Shown piece by piece: positions 33,178 through 44,215 of a DNA stretch of 64,000 nucleotides (positions are counted from its first letter, which is position 1; every line of letters begins with the position of its first letter). The position numbers and the translations under genes are program-made. This stretch comes from Cricetomys ansorgei (taxonomy: Eukaryota > Chordata > Mammalia > Rodentia > Nesomyidae): positions 2,844,001 through 2,908,000 of the forward strand of contig JAMJFZ010003746.1 in NCBI GenBank assembly GCA_026225945.1, given 5' to 3'. Under the pieces are notes generated by a model, which saw nothing but the letters and a program-made list of their open reading frames with translations, was not told the origin of the DNA and did no database searches.

Positions 33178-33300
33178 GCCCAGCATAGTGGCAGCATCTA
33201 GATGAAGTCCCAGCAGCTCCACAGGGTGAGGCAGGAGAATCTCTCGATCCGTGGAACCCAAGATTTGGAGGCCAACTTGGGCAGCATAGAGAGATCCATT
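33178..33300 (+). repeat. B1-like SINE, diverged
   Basis: gcccagcatagtggcagcat head, gtgaggcaggagaatctct, ggaggccaacttgggcagca. Confidence 0.6.
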
Positions 33301-34090
33301 ATTACCCATGGTTGGGCTCTGGGTCAGGTGATTTCAGGTTCTTGACCTCTTATTCAATTAATTGAAATAAGCACACAGATCTGCAAACTGTCAAGGGAAC
33401 TTTGTTCAAAGCAACAATTATGGAACAGACTCAAAAGGCATGCGTTGTTCAGAGTGAGAATGACCCATGTGAGTGAACGCTCTCAAGGGCCCAATCTCTA
33501 TTTGGAGCTTCCTTGTATGAGCTAAGAGAAGGAGTTTGGTTTCTAAGGGGCATAGTGTGACCATTTCTCTGCTTTAATTAACAGGATTGGATTATGTAAG
33601 TCTTCTCACTCACAACGCACATTCTTTCCCATGAACCATATGATTTAATTCATGTGCACACCCAATTATGCATAGGCAAAAGATAGCAAACAGGGAATTC
33701 TCCCTAAAGGCTTACTAAGAAGATATAGTCTGCCTTATTAAACACGAGCCCAAAAACAGTGTAGGCTGGACTGGCCACTGAATAGAGACAGGTATTGCTA
33801 AAGGAATTGGTAAAGGGAGCAACCTTTGTTTAAAACATACATATAAACAGCTCAATGCAAGTGGGGGCCCTCACAGTTGCTAGGTGCATTGTGGGGTTTG
33901 TGGATAGTGTGTGCAGGTAAGAGTCTCAGGCTGCTAAGTACATTTCAAGCCAAGCACAGTCCCTGGTTGCTAAACTACTCCATCCATTTCCTTACCTCAC
34001 CGAGTCTTCAAGGAGCCAAGCCAGACAACGATTCAGGGAAGTATGTAGGGGGATATTTTAGAGAAAGTTGTTTGATTTTGCTGTTGTTGT
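33301..34090. other. Unrecognised AT-rich stretch
   Basis: No SINE and no coding evidence. Some stretches have an LTR-like look (a sharp start after the B1), but I cannot name an element. Confidence 0.3.
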
Positions 34091-34099
34091 TTTCTCTTT

Positions 34100-34745
34100 T
34101 TTAAGCAGGATGAAACGACAGGAAAATTATGGGGACGTGGGAAAGAGGAGTCCCCCACCCCAGGCTCCTGTTAAAGCCCCTTGCCAGCCGAGAAGCTACT
34201 ACAATACTTTCTGTTAGAGCTGCTGTCACAGCGTGATCACTGCTTGCACATAAGGACATTCTGCGGTAAAGAAGCAGTGAACCCGGCCTAAGGCTCGCAA
34301 GGAGGTAACCGTGAGTCCTGTCTCCGTGCTTCCCGAGACATCGCCTGAGACAAAGCTGTTGGCTTGGCTCACAGTGAGATGCCCTCCCTCCCTCCACCCC
34401 CGGGACGTTGATTTTATCCTGCCGGGTGCCCCTCAGGAATCTCCAGTGGCCTCCTTCCCGTTTCTTAGCTACTCTGGAGATCTTAATAAAATAACTTGAA
34501 ATTTCACCCAAATCCTGTTAGGGTCTGAGGGCATCCACTGAGAGGTTCCTGTTGGGTCTCAAATTCGGACACACTGCTGGCTGAGGTACCTCCTGCAGGT
34601 TCCCCTCTCTCCCTCTTCCTCCTCACATGGCCCAGATCAGGGTCACGTTCACTCTGGACTCTCCCAGATGTCTCTGCCCGGACTATGTCTCCCTTTTATC
34701 TACAATAAACTTTCTCCTCCACCGTACATTCTTAGGAACACTCAG
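34100..34745 (+). mobile_element. Possible ERV LTR remnants
   Basis: 34440-34580 resembles an LTR polyadenylation region followed by U5 (cttaataaaataacttg, then gttagggtctgagggc). 34680-34740 has a second one (ctacaataaactttctcc). The 5' borders are not defined and no target duplication was found. Confidence 0.35.
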
Positions 34746-34746
34746 A

Positions 34747-34866
34747 TCCTTTTTTATTTATATTTATTTATTTATGTATTTATTTATCATTCTTCTGGTG
34801 CTGAAACCTGAGACCACTCATGTCCTTTCCTTTTTCTTTCTTTCTTTCTTTTTTTTTTTTTCATTC
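34747..34866. repeat. (TTTA)n run and a later pyrimidine (TTTC) tract
   Basis: tttatttatattta repeats at 34750-34785, then a tttctttc run into poly-T at 34826-34862. Confidence 0.85.
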
Positions 34867-34989
34867 ATTTCTCAGATTCTTGTGTTGCAGGGCAAAGACT
34901 CGAACCAGGGAAGTATGGTAAAGTAAAGAAATGTCTGCTAAGAAAGAGAAGGACACTCTTGAGAACGGGAGTGAACTAGTGGGGAGTAA

Positions 34990-35480
34990 TGTTTTAAGTT
35001 TTAGCTACCGTGCCTAAGATATCTTTAAAAGAAAAACAGATAACCCCTGGAATGCCAGGTGGGGCTGTTCAGGTGAGACAGTCTTGAATCTCCCTGGCCC
35101 AAGGACACAGCCTCTTGGATTATTGGGTAAGTGGCTAGGTTCCAAGGTGACCCTACTGCTCCGGATGTGCCACGTCCACCGGATGTGCGTGGTTGCTTGT
35201 AGACAAGAGATAACTCAGACAGGAAGTACATCAGGATAGATGCTTGCCACTGATTGGACCTGGTGGGAAGTGTGTAGCCTTATGGGTTCTACCTTTCTAA
35301 GCACCTGTGCCACATGATTCTGGGCCATTCTGTGGGAACTCTGGAGGTGGTAAGTTCACTTCTTGAGTACCTCAGAATGGACCTGGTCAGAGTCCATCTC
35401 CTTGGCCAGTATTTAATTAAAGCTTGCTTGCTTCAAATTTGACTCAGTTGTGGTGGTCTTATTCTCGACCAGGTTTGGGA
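34990..35480 (+). mobile_element. LTR family A, copy 2
   Basis: It shares aggaagtacatcaggataga, tgcttgccactgattggacc, ggaagtgtgtagccttatgg and ggccagtatttaattaaagc with the copies at 25.6 and 38.1 kb. The left third (35040-35200) is more diverged and includes a short cggatgtgc duplication. Confidence 0.6.
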
Positions 35481-36070
35481 TTTACAATGGAGCCAGGAAG
35501 AGGCACGTGCTGAAAACACTGGCCACAAGTCTCATGACCCTTCACAGGCCATTTATGTAACACCTGTCTTTCTCACATTATAGCATGGGCTCCATTTGTT
35601 ATGTGCAGCCCAAGCAGGGAAGGGTTTCCAGTCTTTTTGGCCACTGGATTTTTTATGTCACTCTTTTCTAAAGTACTTTTTGCTTGTGTATATATGTATG
35701 TGGTATGTGTGTATGCATGTTCGAATATGTGGGGCACACACATGTGGGCAAGTGTGCATGCACGTTTTTCTACATCCCTACTCTCCTACCATGACTTCAT
35801 ATGTGATTGTAAAAATGGACAAGGTGCAACTCCTTAGAGAAGCTCACACCCATGCTTTTTGAGTGTCTCACTTTCTTCTGAGTGCTTCCCCTCTTAACAC
35901 TTGTGCTTAAGCCTGTACTAAAATATCTTTATTAAACCCCAACTCTGCTTTGTAAAATGGCTTGTCCTGAAATTATTTGCTGTGTCAAAGGTAGGACTTC
36001 CAGTTCGGCCCGAGTCAAGGTTCCTAAAACTCTAGGGGAACTAACTTTTTAGTCTGCTATAGGCAGGAAG
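35480..36070. other. Mostly unique, with a reverse B2-like remnant
   Basis: 35685-35770 has the GT/ATG-rich look of a reverse B2 tail, without a clear head. No gene. Confidence 0.35.
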
Positions 36071-36099
36071 CTGTGCCTCCTGCCTCTGTCCAAAACTTC

Positions 36100-36235
36100 T
36101 GCAATTTTAAGACAGGGTCTCCTGTAGCCCAGGTTGGGGTTGAACTCACTGTGTAACCACGGTTGGCCTTGAACTCCTGATCCTTCTTCTTGCTGGGATT
36201 TTAGGAGAACACCGTAGTGTCCACCCTCCTAAGAG
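36100..36235 (-). repeat. B1-like SINE, diverged
   Basis: Reverse blocks: aagacagggtctcctgtagc, ttggccttgaactcctgatc, gctgggattttaggag. Confidence 0.6.
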
Positions 36236-36239
36236 CTTT

Positions 36240-37320
36240 AAGGGCCTCTGTTGAGAACTTCACAGGTTAGGAGGATAGGCAGTCCTCCTCGTCCTAGCTT
36301 CCCCATGAGCTGAGCTGGTATTTTCAAAAGATAGGCAGCCATAAGTGGCCAGTATTCTTTTGAGAGTGAGTCATTTTCTTCGCATTTCTCAGCCTGGATG
36401 AGATCTGAAATTGTATTACTGTGACCTTACTTGAGGACACAGTTACCCAATATCTGGAGAAAAGGTTTTATGAGATACTAGCAGAACACGTGATAGCCCC
36501 ATGCACCAGAGACTTCTGGAGTAGGTCAGAACCAGTCATCTGAGTGTGCCCATAGATTCTTGGAAAACACTGGGACCTGCACATCCACGTACTGGCCCAT
36601 TTTGTAGAGCTGATTCCCCAATTCCCTCCTCCCCCCTTTTCTTGAGAACTATGAGTCCCTAGCCAGGAGTCACATGGACAAATGTCCCTAACCTCTGAAT
36701 AGCCATTGTTCTCAGAAAGAGTTTGTAAGCCAATTGTGTAGAAACGGAAGGCATGTGCTCAGATAAATGAGGCCATGTGTAATCTTTGTTATTCAAGACA
36801 GCCCAAAAGAACCCTTGTGCCCCTGTACAATGGTAACCGACCCGCCTCGTGCCGCCCCACCCTGTAACGAGAGATGTGCTGCCCAGGCCTGGGTAGAGGC
36901 CAGTGGGAGAAAGAATGGGTAGCCAGACCCTCGTGGGAGGCAGGGAAGCCCTCTCTGAATCTGGCTCAGTCTTCAGCAGCCCCAGGGTAGGCCTGTTTCC
37001 CTTTAGTTTCTCTGCCCTTTTGAAGTTCCAAAGGTCTTTGTCCCAGAAAGACGGGAAACAGATTTAAAAAAAAAGTCTACTGTTTCCCAGTTCCTGGCCT
37101 TTAGAAAAAACCAAGGTCAACATTAAGAAGAAAAGTGGATTTGTAAGGATGCAAAGAACCAGACATATCTGGAAGGCCAGGGCAACTCACTCTTGGTATG
37201 GGGAACTGTTTCTTCCCAATAGATTTTGCCCTTCTTAAAAAAACTAGATGATTAAAATCACACCTCTTCTATCTAATTCCTCTCAACTCATGACCTTACA
37301 TATGGACTAATTTTTAAATT
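36240..37320. other. Repeat-poor block of about 1.1 kb
   Basis: No repeat that I recognise, and no open frame of note. It is the longest such block in the 9-40 kb interval and therefore a place to look for conserved noncoding sequence. Confidence 0.35.
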
Positions 37321-37329
37321 ATTATTTTT

Positions 37330-37795
37330 TATTGTTATTCTTTTTGAGACAGGTTCTCATTCTGTAACCCAGTCCTGCCAAAAACTTGTGACAATACTCC
37401 AGTTCCAGCTTTCTACTGGGATTATAGGCATGCACCACACTCCTGGCTTCAATATTTTTATTATTATTATTACTTTTTTTTTTTTTTTTTTTAATTTGAG
37501 ACAGAGTCTCACTATGTAGCCCTGGTTGGCCTGGAACTCATTATGTAGCCCAAGCTGCCTTTGGATTCACCGAGAGCAACCTACTCAGCCTCCTGAGTCT
37601 TGGGATTAAAGGCATGTGCCAATATGCCTAGCAATTTTTACATTTTTTTCCCCCTTGTTTTTTTAAGACAGGGTTTCCCTGTGTATCTCTGGCTGTCCTG
37701 GAATTCACTTTGTATTCCAGGTTGACTTTGAACTCAGAGATCTCCCTGCTTCTGCCTCCAAAGTGCTGGAACTAAAGCATCCAGCTCTAATTTTT
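37330..37795 (-). repeat. Three reverse B1-like SINEs in tandem
   Basis: At 37340-37450, 37495-37635 and 37660-37790. The last two have clear blocks (gccctggttggcctggaact; gctgtcctggaattcacttt). Confidence 0.75.
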
Positions 37796-37817
37796 ACTTC
37801 TTAAAATGGTGTTTCCT

Positions 37818-38005
37818 AGGGGCCAGAGAGATGTCTCATCGGTTAAAAATACTTACTATTCTTCCAAGGGACCCAAGTTCAGTTCCTAACACCACATTGA
37901 GTAGCCCCAAACTGCCTGCAATTCTAGCACCCTTCTGGACCCTGTGGAACCACCACACATGTGGTAGACACACATGAATAGAAATAATAATGAAAATAAA
38001 ATTTT
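37818..38005 (+). repeat. B2 SINE
   Basis: aggggccagagagatgtctc head, tactattcttccaagggacc, caattctagcacccttct, A-rich tail. Confidence 0.82.
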
Positions 38006-38014
38006 TGTTTGTCT

Positions 38015-38133
38015 TTTTTAAGACATGGCTTCTCTGGAACAAGCTCTGTAGAACAGTCTGGCCTGGAACTCAGAGCTCCACCTGCCTCTGCCTCCTGCGT
38101 GCTGAGATTAAAGGCATGCTCCACCATTATCTG
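38015..38133 (-). repeat. B1 SINE
   Basis: Reverse blocks: ctggaacaagctctgtagaa, ctggcctggaactcagagct, gctgagattaaaggcatgct. Confidence 0.8.
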
Positions 38134-38134
38134 A

Positions 38135-38760
38135 CTAAAATTTAAAACAAAAATGCTTCTAACCTGTAAACCCTACTTGCTCAAAGACAGATGACTTCCT
38201 GGAGTGCTGGGAGTTGTTAATGTAGGATAACAAGCCTTGTGTTTTTCAAGTCTGTAAAAAAACCTGGTTGCAGGAGCTAGAGAGATGGCTTAGCAGTTAA
38301 GAGCACTTATTGCTCTTCCAGAGGACCAGGGTTCAAGTCCCAGCACCCCCATACCAGCTTACAACTGTCTCTAACTCCTGTTATAGGGGGTCTGACACTC
38401 TAACACAGACATATATGCATGCAAATTACAAAAGTGCATAAAAATAAATTTTAAAAATTTTTTAAAGAGCTTGGTTGCTCCAACTGACAGGATGTGTGCT
38501 TGATCACATGTAGGCAGGAAGTATAACAGGATGTATGCTTGCCCCTGATTGGACAAAGGTAGGAAGTATGTAGCCTTGTAAGTTTTGCCTTTATAAGTCC
38601 CTGACTAATGTAATCTGGTACCATACTCTGAGCATGGGTCTTGGGTGTAGACCTAGTGTCCATGGCCTGGCCAGTATTTAATAAAGCCTCTTACTTATTA
38701 AAATTTATTCATGGTCAGACTGATGAACCCTGAAAGACACCAGACCCATAACACAAACCA
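38135..38760 (+). mobile_element. LTR family A, copy 3, split by a B2
   Basis: It shares aggaagtataacaggatgta, cttgcccctgattggacaaa, a TATA-like tttataag and ggccagtatttaataaagc (with AATAAA) with the other two copies. A B2 at about 38274-38465 interrupts it: the LTR breaks off at cctggttgca and resumes at agcttggttgctcc. Confidence 0.65.
38274..38465 (+). repeat. B2 SINE inserted in LTR family A copy 3
   Basis: ggagctagagagatggctta head, gcacttattgctcttccaga, caagtcccagcacccc, tail aaataaattttaaaa. Confidence 0.9.
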
Positions 38761-38819
38761 ACCAACCAACCATGTTTCCTTTAATCTTGGTCTTGGTAAA
38801 AGCTCAATGTATCTATACT

Positions 38820-38888
38820 TTGTCTTTCTCTTTCTTTCTTATTTTGTTGTTTTCTTTCTTTCTTTCTTTCTTTTTTTTTTTTGTTCTA
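38820..38888. repeat. TTTC pyrimidine tract
   Basis: ctttctttctttc-type repeats ending in poly-T. Confidence 0.85.
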
Positions 38889-39102
38889 GGGATAAGAATT
38901 TGAGGCCTCAAGTGTTCTTCATGAGTGCTCAACATGAACTATACCTCAGCACAGTATTTCCATTTTGAAAGGCTTATATTTTCCAAAAGGTGTTCACATC
39001 TTATTTGAGTCCAGATTCTAAGTAGCTAGATAGGTACAGGCTTGGAAGACATTGAGGCTAGACCCCCCTTCCCTCATAATCATCTTTGGACTCCACCTTC
39101 AG

Positions 39103-39104
<2 letters not shown>

Positions 39105-39138
<34 letters not shown>
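39105..39138. repeat. (CA)n microsatellite
   Basis: About 16 CA units at 39106-39138. Confidence 0.95.
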
Positions 39139-39139
<1 letters not shown>

Positions 39140-39313
39140 GTGGTCAGTGGACTCTCAAGTTGAGGAAGTTCTCTCTGGAACTGAGAAGCTCTGCGGTTGC
39201 CTGCCATGGACAGGTTACCATGGGGAAGTGGATGTGGGGCCTTACACACTAAGCAGGAGAGATATATCAAGCAATATATAAAGCCTAGTCTAACATTTTC
39301 ATTACCTTACAAC

Positions 39314-39772
39314 TGAAAGGATGTAAGAAATATAAAGGAAATACGAAGCCTAGGAATGCAGTCACATATAGGGGGAGATGCCTCCTATTGAGAGATGCCT
39401 TCCCAAGTACAGCCATTAACAGTACTCTTAAGCAGGATTCTTCCTTCCCGGGTGACACCCTGTCCCAAGGGGCTAGTCCAAGGGCACAGGTTGACCACGC
39501 CCCCCCTGGATCCCGCGCCCGGGAAACTCCCAACCAATTAGTCTAACATAGAGAGCTCGGAGCCAATCAGCTGCACGAGCCCCCATCCCCAGACCCCTTT
39601 CCCCTGAACCCGATAAAAGGGCTGGGGGGGAAGGGATCGGGGCCCACCATGCTCATCTCCTGCGTGGGATAGGCGGAACCCGGGGTGCGCCGGTTTCAAA
39701 TAAATGCCTCATCTATGTTGCAGCGATTCGTGTCTCGTGGTTCCTTAGAAACCCGCCCGGCTTGTCCTAACA
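39314..39772 (+). mobile_element. ERV1-like solo LTR, copy 2
   Basis: A 459-base LTR reading TGAAAGG...CCTAACA on the plus strand, flanked by CAAC at 39310-39313 and 39773-39776. It matches the copy at 19716-20175 over most of its length in opposite orientation: two CCAAT boxes, GATAAAAGGG as TATA region, and AATAAATGCC as polyadenylation signal. The first about 90 bases differ more. No internal retroviral sequence is attached. Confidence 0.85.
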
Positions 39773-39776
39773 CAAC

Positions 39777-40475
39777 ATCTCCAGATATTGTAAAGTTGTA
39801 TGCACTATGTGTACAGTGAGTGCTCCTGTAACTTTAAGAGAATTGCTTTTTGTACCTGCTGGGGAAAGGGTGCTTCCTTTGGCTTTTGCAAACAAACTGC
39901 TTCTTTCTGTAAGTGCTGGCTTGGTGCCAGTAACTGCTTAGGATTTCATTCTTGCACCTGTTCACAGTTCTCAGCTAGAACAATGGATATTCAAAATACC
40001 TTGCCCTCTGAAATCTTCATGTTAAAGGCATTTGTTTATGATACTGCAAATGAAGAGTCCTTATCACCTTTGTGGTCTCTACAGCCAGAACCCTGGTAAT
40101 ACCTTGGATTCCTCAGTCTTGACTTCAGCATTCTCAGAGCCGAATCAGCTGGCTGAAGCTGCAAGGTAGGAGGGGCTGTTCATTAACGCAAATAAGGCCT
40201 TTGTGTCAGTAGGGCAGAGCTTTCAATCAATAAATCACCTGGAGACCACATGCTTTGGGTCTGTCCACAGATGCTGGTCCCTATGCCTAGGTGGTTCAGG
40301 CTTGCATGTTGGAAAACTGTCCTTTGTTCTTTATTGAACCCTCATGCGATATAATTACATTTACAGTGGAGTTAGGGTCAGAGACTGGGCCCTAACAGTC
40401 CTAACAGACCAGGGCCAGTCAGCTGGCCTTAACAGGCCAATCCAAGACACAAAGTAATAATAAAAAGCAGAAAGA
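39777..40475. other. Mostly unique intergenic sequence
   Basis: A 99-codon frame (39800-40099) shows no recognisable product. 40320-40460 contains short ccctaacagtcctaacag-type duplications. No gene supported. Confidence 0.4.
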
Positions 40476-40990
40476 AGAGATTTATTCAATGGAGCCACAT
40501 TGAGAGGAGAAACAAAAAGATCCAATGGTCTCCTACCCAACCGTCTTCAGAGTCTTAGCACTGACTTTAGGTTTGAATAGGAGGCCCCAAGGCAAGCATA
40601 ACTGAACAGCCCTGGCCAAGGTTGGGACTTTGCCCATGACCAGTGACTCTCCTGTAAGGTGGTCAGACAGATTATTAGAACTATGTCTCTTTCCAGCAGA
40701 CAGGCTTCCTCTCTGGATGGCACCAGGTTCCCAGCCCCTTCTAGTTCCCAGCATGAGATTCCTGGAGGGGGGGCGTGTGTGGTTTGATGTCTTGGGGAGC
40801 CATTGTTTTAACATTATGCTAACCAAGGAGAGGGGTACATGTCATCTGTTTACAGTATCATCTTTCCTGCCAGAATGATTCTGAAAGTCTCTGACATTGT
40901 TAATTAATTGGAAAGCCAGATTTCTGTAGCAAACCTGGGTCCAGTTGACTCCCTAAAGGGAGGCAGGACTCACACAGGCCTGGAGCTGAA
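40476..40990 (-). mobile_element. LTR family B, copy 2
   Basis: It shares agagatttattcaatggagc, gccacattg and cttagcactgactttaggtt with the copy at 26186. The right border is uncertain. A long frame across it has no recognisable product. Confidence 0.45.
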
Positions 40991-40999
40991 ATAAATCTC

Positions 41000-41605
41000 C
41001 AGAAAACATCTAGTTTTCCTCCTAGCTGTGGACTCTGCTAGATTATCCTAGGCAAGGAAACATTTCTTTCTTTCTCTCTTTTCTTTTTTTCAGGTTCCTC
41101 TAGGGAATGAAATCCATGACTCTCAGCAACCTGTCTTGGTAACAAAGTAGCCACTCTGTTAGACAGCCGTTCTTTATTTCCACCTTTGGTTCTTCTGTTT
41201 AAAAAAAAAAAAAAACTGGCAGAAAGAAAAAGTGTTTTCACTACTTTGCTGGACAAAGCAATAAAGAAAGAGAGGAGAGAGAAAAGGGACTGGAGTGTGA
41301 TGACTGGGTCAACTCACAACAGCCCAGAGCAGAACTGACACGTTAACTAAGCCAGCATGAGCTCAAATACATTTTTCAAAGTGCTTTCCCTTCTCGCATA
41401 ACTCCTGAGCCTTCCAGGATGCAGAGGGCTGATAGAGCTGGCACCTGCACTAGGAATACAGAGAAAAGGGGTGCCTGTGAGCCCATGCCCGCAGACCGCC
41501 ATGAGAGCCAGGGCTACAGCTCTGTCCTGATTTGAGATTATCCAGCACATCTTGAGGCCTATCACAAGTCAGGTGACATTCACAAATTAGCATGGTCTTT
41601 TGATG
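41000..41605. other. Unique intergenic sequence
   Basis: No repeat or gene with support. Contains a poly-A run at 41200-41213. Confidence 0.4.
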
Positions 41606-41609
41606 TGGC

Positions 41610-43385
41610 TTCTGTTTTTGTTTGGGTTTTTGTTTTCTGTTGTGTTTTTCTTTTGTTTGTTATTTTTGTGTTATTTAATTGCATTTCTCCTTTCCCTTTC
41701 CTCCTTCCAAGCCCTCCGATACGCCCCTCCCCACTCCTTCAAATGCATGGCCTCTCCTTTCATCAGTTGTTATACATGTGCATATGTATTCGTATATGCA
41801 TTTATAGATCCCTAATATAACCTGTTGGGTCGGATAATGTTATATGTATGTATGCATAATGGTCAACCGATCGGTGTGCTCTTCCCTGGGGAGGACCACC
41901 TTTCTGGCACCCAGCTTTACTACTCAGTTGCCTATAGTTCTTTGTGTAGGGTTGAGGCCTCATGGGCCAACCCTCCCCAAACCCCGTGTAGTTTGGCACG
42001 TTCATTAGTGTCCTCCTTGTTCAGCTCACATTTGGGCAGTCATGTTAGTGAGACTTAATGTGTGTAGCTTCTGATGTTACTAGGAGACACAAGCTTACAA
42101 CAAAATCCCTGATCCTCTGGCTCTTCCACAGTGTTCCGTAAGCCTTAGATGTAGGAGTGTTTTGTAGATATATCTGTTGGGTCCACAAAATAGCTCAAGT
42201 AGTCACTGAGATATACATATGGCCATTTAAAGCAGTTTATTTCCACGGGTTACATACTGGCATGTCAGGGCTAGCCAATTACAAGAACACGGCAGCACCC
42301 AAATGCAGCCACATGGGCCTTTTAAACCAAACAGGCAGTGGCTAGGGGATCTTTCTGATTGGTCAGGATCTGAATACTGGATTGGGTCTTTAAATCCGGT
42401 GGGGATGCAAGGGGCTTCTGGGAAAGCGAGGACTTTACGGGAAAGCAGAGAGCCGAGGTCAGTGCCGTCACCCAGGGGGTGCCGGTCCTCTCAGTATCCA
42501 TTGGGACTGGGCTCCACAATTCTGTGTTTTGATTGGTTCTGTTTTTTTGTGGAGGTCTCCATCCATTACGAAGAGAAGTTTCCTTGATGAGAGGTAAGTA
42601 CTACTCTTATCTCTGGGTATATGGACAAATGTTTATAGATTGTTGTTGGGAATTATGCTGGTTTAGTAAATTAGTGGTTGTGGATTCTCCGCCAGTAAAC
42701 ATGATTATCACTAGAACTGAGTAGTTACCTGTGTTCCCAGTACCAGGCATAGTATCCCTCTTGCTAAGTGGGTCTTAAGTCCAATTAGACAGCAGTTGGT
42801 TACTGCTAAGGTATGCATGCCACTACTGTACCCGTTGGGTTATGATGCCATGCTGGTTATTGATGTGGTTTACTGGTGTCATAGCCGGGTAGGACAGTTA
42901 GTTACCTCCCTCCTTTGGCAACTTTCAGGGCACTTTCTGGGAGGGGATATTCAGGTCAGTTCCAGCTCAGGCGTCTTTGAACCCTGTTTCTGAAATGCAT
43001 GGTAGCTTCAACAATAGGGACTTACCTTCCATCTCTGGGAGGTTACCAAGGGCAAGAGCAATGGGCTATATGTTTGGGGAGTCTTTTAGACAGCTCTTGC
43101 CAACAACTCAAAAGAGGGTCATGTCTGGAATTAGGGTGTTTGTTAGATGGTCTTTGGCTCTTGGAGGAGAGAAAAGTCCATACATACACTATATATGAAT
43201 ATTTCTACACTGAATTATGTGCATTATAGTTTTTTAAAGCTACTTCATAGAATGATCCCTTGTGATTGTTTTCAGACATTCATGTTGTTATTTTACCCAC
43301 TTCCCACCTTCTGTATTTACTACTGTCTTCCTTTCCTAAGGAGCGCCCCCTTTCCCATTCCCTCTCTCAGGTCACTATTATCCTG
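41610..43385 (-). mobile_element. Rodent L1 3' end (Lx-like 3' UTR), split by an LTR
   Basis: Plus-strand blocks ccctttcctccttccaagcc, agttctttgtgtagggttga, gtggaggtctccatccatta, ggtcttaagtccaattagac and gggtcatgtctggaattagg match remembered rodent L1 3'-UTR sequence in antisense. The T-rich left end (41610-41680) is the poly-A tail. No complete ORF2 is present, so the copy is 5'-truncated. An LTR at 42175-42493 interrupts it. Confidence 0.85.
42175..42493 (-). mobile_element. Solo LTR inserted in the L1
   Basis: A 319-base block reads TGAGAGG...CCCAACA on the minus strand, with minus AATAAA (plus tttatt near 42237) and a TATA-like TTTAAA (near 42388). L1 sequence stops at gtagatatatc and resumes at gtatccattgggactgg. 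The flanks TATATC and GTATCC are an imperfect 6-bp duplication. Confidence 0.7.
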
Positions 43386-43394
43386 ATGTTTCGT

Positions 43395-43508
43395 TGTGTT
43401 TTGAGATGGTATTGTTTTGTGGCCCAGGCTGTCCTCAAACTTACAGCAATCCTACTGCCTCAGCCTCCTGAATTCTGGGATTACAGGCATACACCACCAT
43501 CTCCAACC
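43395..43508 (-). repeat. B1-like SINE
   Basis: Reverse blocks: cccaggctgtcctcaaactt, ctgcctcagcctcctgaatt, gggattacaggcatacacc. Confidence 0.75.
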
Positions 43509-43509
43509 C

Positions 43510-44215
43510 TTGGGTTTATTTAGTGCACAGCCCAGGTTTCCAAGTTCAGGATTGCTGGTGGCAAAACCAGAAATAGCCTGGGAGACATTCCCAAGAGGGA
43601 ACAAGGAGCTCTGTTGGCTTTTGCCAGCAGGATGTACAGAATGACTGGCTTTGTCCTCTCCGTCCCGCTGGGAGATAGAACTGGAAGACTCCTCTTGAGC
43701 TGTAGACCTTCAGATGTATCCAGTTCTGTGTGCTGCATGCTTTTTTACAATCTGAGTGCAAGGCTGCACTTTTTCTGGGATGTGTATTTTTCCAGAGCTA
43801 GAGCCAAATCAAAGATGCAGGCTGTAAGAAATAGACTATGATGACTCATTTCCAGGTTGAGATGGGCTGAGAGTTTATCAGCGCTACAGATAATCGGGAG
43901 GCCCTAGGCCCCTCTCTTCCCTAGCTGGCAGCCGATACCTGCTTGATCCAGAACTCTGAGAGTTGGGAAGTTACAGGTAGTCTACTACATGACTGAGCCC
44001 ATGATCAGAAACAGGGCAGTCTCAATCCCCAGATCATTCATTATAAATAAAGCATTCCGTCCTAAACTAATGAGGTGGGAAATCTGAAGGAGACAAGGAT
44101 CGGCCTATGGGAGAAAATGGCAGGAATTTCTTGGGAGGAGGGGGACTCACCGGCCATTTTTGCCTGTTCTCTGTGAGGCACCCTTTCTGTGGAACGGCAT
44201 ATTAAAACTGCTTCA
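43510..44215. other. Unique intergenic sequence
   Basis: No repeat and no convincing coding sequence. Confidence 0.4.
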
